A stretch of 6,403 nucleotides of DNA, taken from contig DCDE01000020.1 in the NCBI GenBank assembly GCA_002316275.1, positions 1 to 6,403 of the forward strand, written 5' to 3'. Position 1 is the first letter of the stretch, and every line of letters begins with the position of its first letter. The DNA comes from Caldifarciminota bacterium UBA1063 (lineage in GTDB: Bacteria; Hydrothermota; Hydrothermia; UBA1063). Positions 5,501-6,403 of this stretch are shown here, piece by piece. Below the pieces are notes generated by a model. That model did no database searches and was not told where the DNA came from. It saw only the letters and a program-made list of their open reading frames with translations. The position numbers and the translations under genes are program-made.

Positions 5501-6361
5501 CTAATCCGAACACTCGGCATTATTACAAAAACCTGATTCAAGCTGAAGGGTAATGTGGTTTATGTTCATCTTATCTTTCAACAGTTCTGAAGCCTTTCTT
5601 ACGATTTCTTGAGACCTGCCTACCATCATGTCCTCCACCTCAAGATGGGCTTCGAGGTGGGTTTCACCATCTTTTAGACTCCATACATGCACATGGTGAA
5701 TTCCCTTCACTCCATCAATGCCCTTAAGAAGCTCTAAGAGATAACCTTCATCCACAGGGAAAGGTGATGCTTGAAGAATAATCTTGAGCGATTCTCCCAC
5801 CACTTTAATAGACTCTCTGAGAATGAGTAGCCCTATTAAAATTGTAAGAATACCATCGAGGCTGTAAAAGTGAAACACCTTCATCACAATGGCACCTACT
5901 ACAACAGCCACCGATGAAAGGGCGTCGCTCAAGAGGTGAAGGTATGTAGATTTTATATTAAGGCTCTTAGAAGCATGTCGGTGGAGCAACATAACGGATA
6001 CTACGTTTGCAACAAGTCCAATGATACTGACAGGCAGAAGGATGGAAAACTTGATTATTTCCGGGCTTATTGCCCTCACTATACCTTTGTATATCATAAG
6101 GGCTGAAAGGATGAGTATGATACCTCCGTTCAAAATCGCTACGAGGATTTCATATCTTTTAAAGCCAAAGGTGTACGTTCGTGTCCTGCCCTTCTCCGAC
6201 AGATAAATCGCCAAAAGCGAAAATAGCTGGGACAAAGCATCCTGGAGATTGTGGAGTGCATCCGAAAATAGAGCATAACTCCTTGAAAAGATACCACCAA
6301 GTATCTCGGCAACAGTGATACACAAATTTAGAAGGAAAACCGCTAAGAGTCTACCTTTCAT
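5501..6361 (-). CDS. Cation diffusion facilitator family transporter (Zn-type, CzcD/ZitB-like)
   Basis: CDF proteins are inner-membrane dimers that export divalent metals, mostly zinc, in exchange for protons. This 286-residue protein has the usual six membrane segments (roughly 5-27, 32-54, 72-92, 107-127, 143-162, 168-183) and a cytoplasmic metal-sensing tail (about 200-286). The transport site appears as H37-D41 in SDALHNLQD of segment 2 and H142-D146 in HLLSDALSS of segment 5; this HxxxD/HxxxD set is typical of zinc carriers. The tail carries HHVHVWSL (222-229) and THLEAHLEV (234-242), plus C279 and C284 near the end. The histidine-rich loop between segments 4 and 5 is reduced to HRHASK. 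ATG 6361 is preceded by no clear ribosome site, but a TAA ending another frame overlaps it by one base (TAATG), suggesting translational coupling to an upstream gene. An in-frame TAA lies 30 bases further upstream. Confidence 0.93.
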   Translation of the reverse strand: MKGRLLAVFLLNLCITVAEILGGIFSRSYALFSDALHNLQDALSQLFSLLAIYLSEKGRTRTYTFGFKRYEILVAILNGGIILILSALMIYKGIVRAISPEIIKFSILLPVSIIGLVANVVSVMLLHRHASKSLNIKSTYLHLLSDALSSVAVVVGAIVMKVFHFYSLDGILTILIGLLILRESIKVVGESLKIILQASPFPVDEGYLLELLKGIDGVKGIHHVHVWSLKDGETHLEAHLEVEDMMVGRSQEIVRKASELLKDKMNINHITLQLESGFCNNAECSD

Positions 6362-6402
6362 TATCTTAAGTGTAATCTCAAACCGATGGACTTACAATTG
6401 AA
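6361..6402 (-). CDS. Possible C-terminal end of a gene upstream of the CDF transporter (partial)
   Basis: A minus-strand frame open to the window edge ends with TAA at 6363-6361, whose last A is the first base of the CDF ATG. The 13 visible residues end in SIGLRLHLR, an alternating pattern that could be a final beta strand, for example of an outer-membrane barrel. The TAATG overlap is typical of co-translated operon genes and would explain the missing ribosome site of the CDF gene. The fragment is too short to identify, and an open frame of this length can occur by chance. Confidence 0.3.
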   Translation of the reverse strand, partial: FNCKSIGLRLHLR

Positions 6403-6403
6403 C

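Overview
The window looks like chromosomal DNA from an anaerobic bacterium. Evidence for a bacterium is a near-consensus -35/-10 promoter, Shine-Dalgarno sites, an intrinsic terminator and a TsaB protein. A predicted tungsten-dependent aldehyde:ferredoxin oxidoreductase (AOR) points to anaerobic life, possibly at high temperature. A secreted protein ending in a FlgD-like/type IX-secretion-like domain (PNPF, 'GRLVRDL', 'SGVYF') is typical of the Fibrobacteres-Chlorobi-Bacteroidetes side of the tree and of uncultured relatives such as candidate division WOR-3. That placement is inference; no marker gene in the window proves it.

Plus strand, 95-3316: a promoter (95-123) and a strong ribosome binding site lead into an AOR gene (151-2037). 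A short TsaB-like tRNA-modification gene follows (2079-2684). It overlaps by the four bases ATGA with a DUF1614 multispanning membrane protein gene (2681-3316). The spacing suggests one operon, although the three products have no obvious shared pathway. A possible terminator of an unseen upstream gene lies at 67-88.

Minus strand, 3316-6403 (read right to left): a possible 3' end of another gene (to 6361) overlaps by one base the start of a zinc-type cation diffusion facilitator (CDF) transporter (5501-6361). A 113-base gap follows, holding a promoter-like -10 box and small inverted repeats but no gene. Then comes what looks like one gene for a secreted phospholipase-D-superfamily protein (5387-3342), cut in two by an in-frame TAA at 4518-4520. 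The first part encodes a signal peptide, a carbohydrate-binding-like beta domain and an Ig-like domain. The second encodes two complete HKD catalytic halves and the C-terminal sorting-like domain. An intrinsic terminator at 3316-3339, oriented for the minus strand, closes this transcription unit against the convergent operon.

The most notable observation is the interrupted PLD gene. The two parts share a reading frame, and the stop falls inside the first of two internally repeated PLD halves. This is therefore a recent nonsense mutation, an assembly or sequencing error, or (less likely) readthrough, rather than two separate genes. I found no CRISPR array, tRNA, rRNA, insertion sequence or clearly new defence system.
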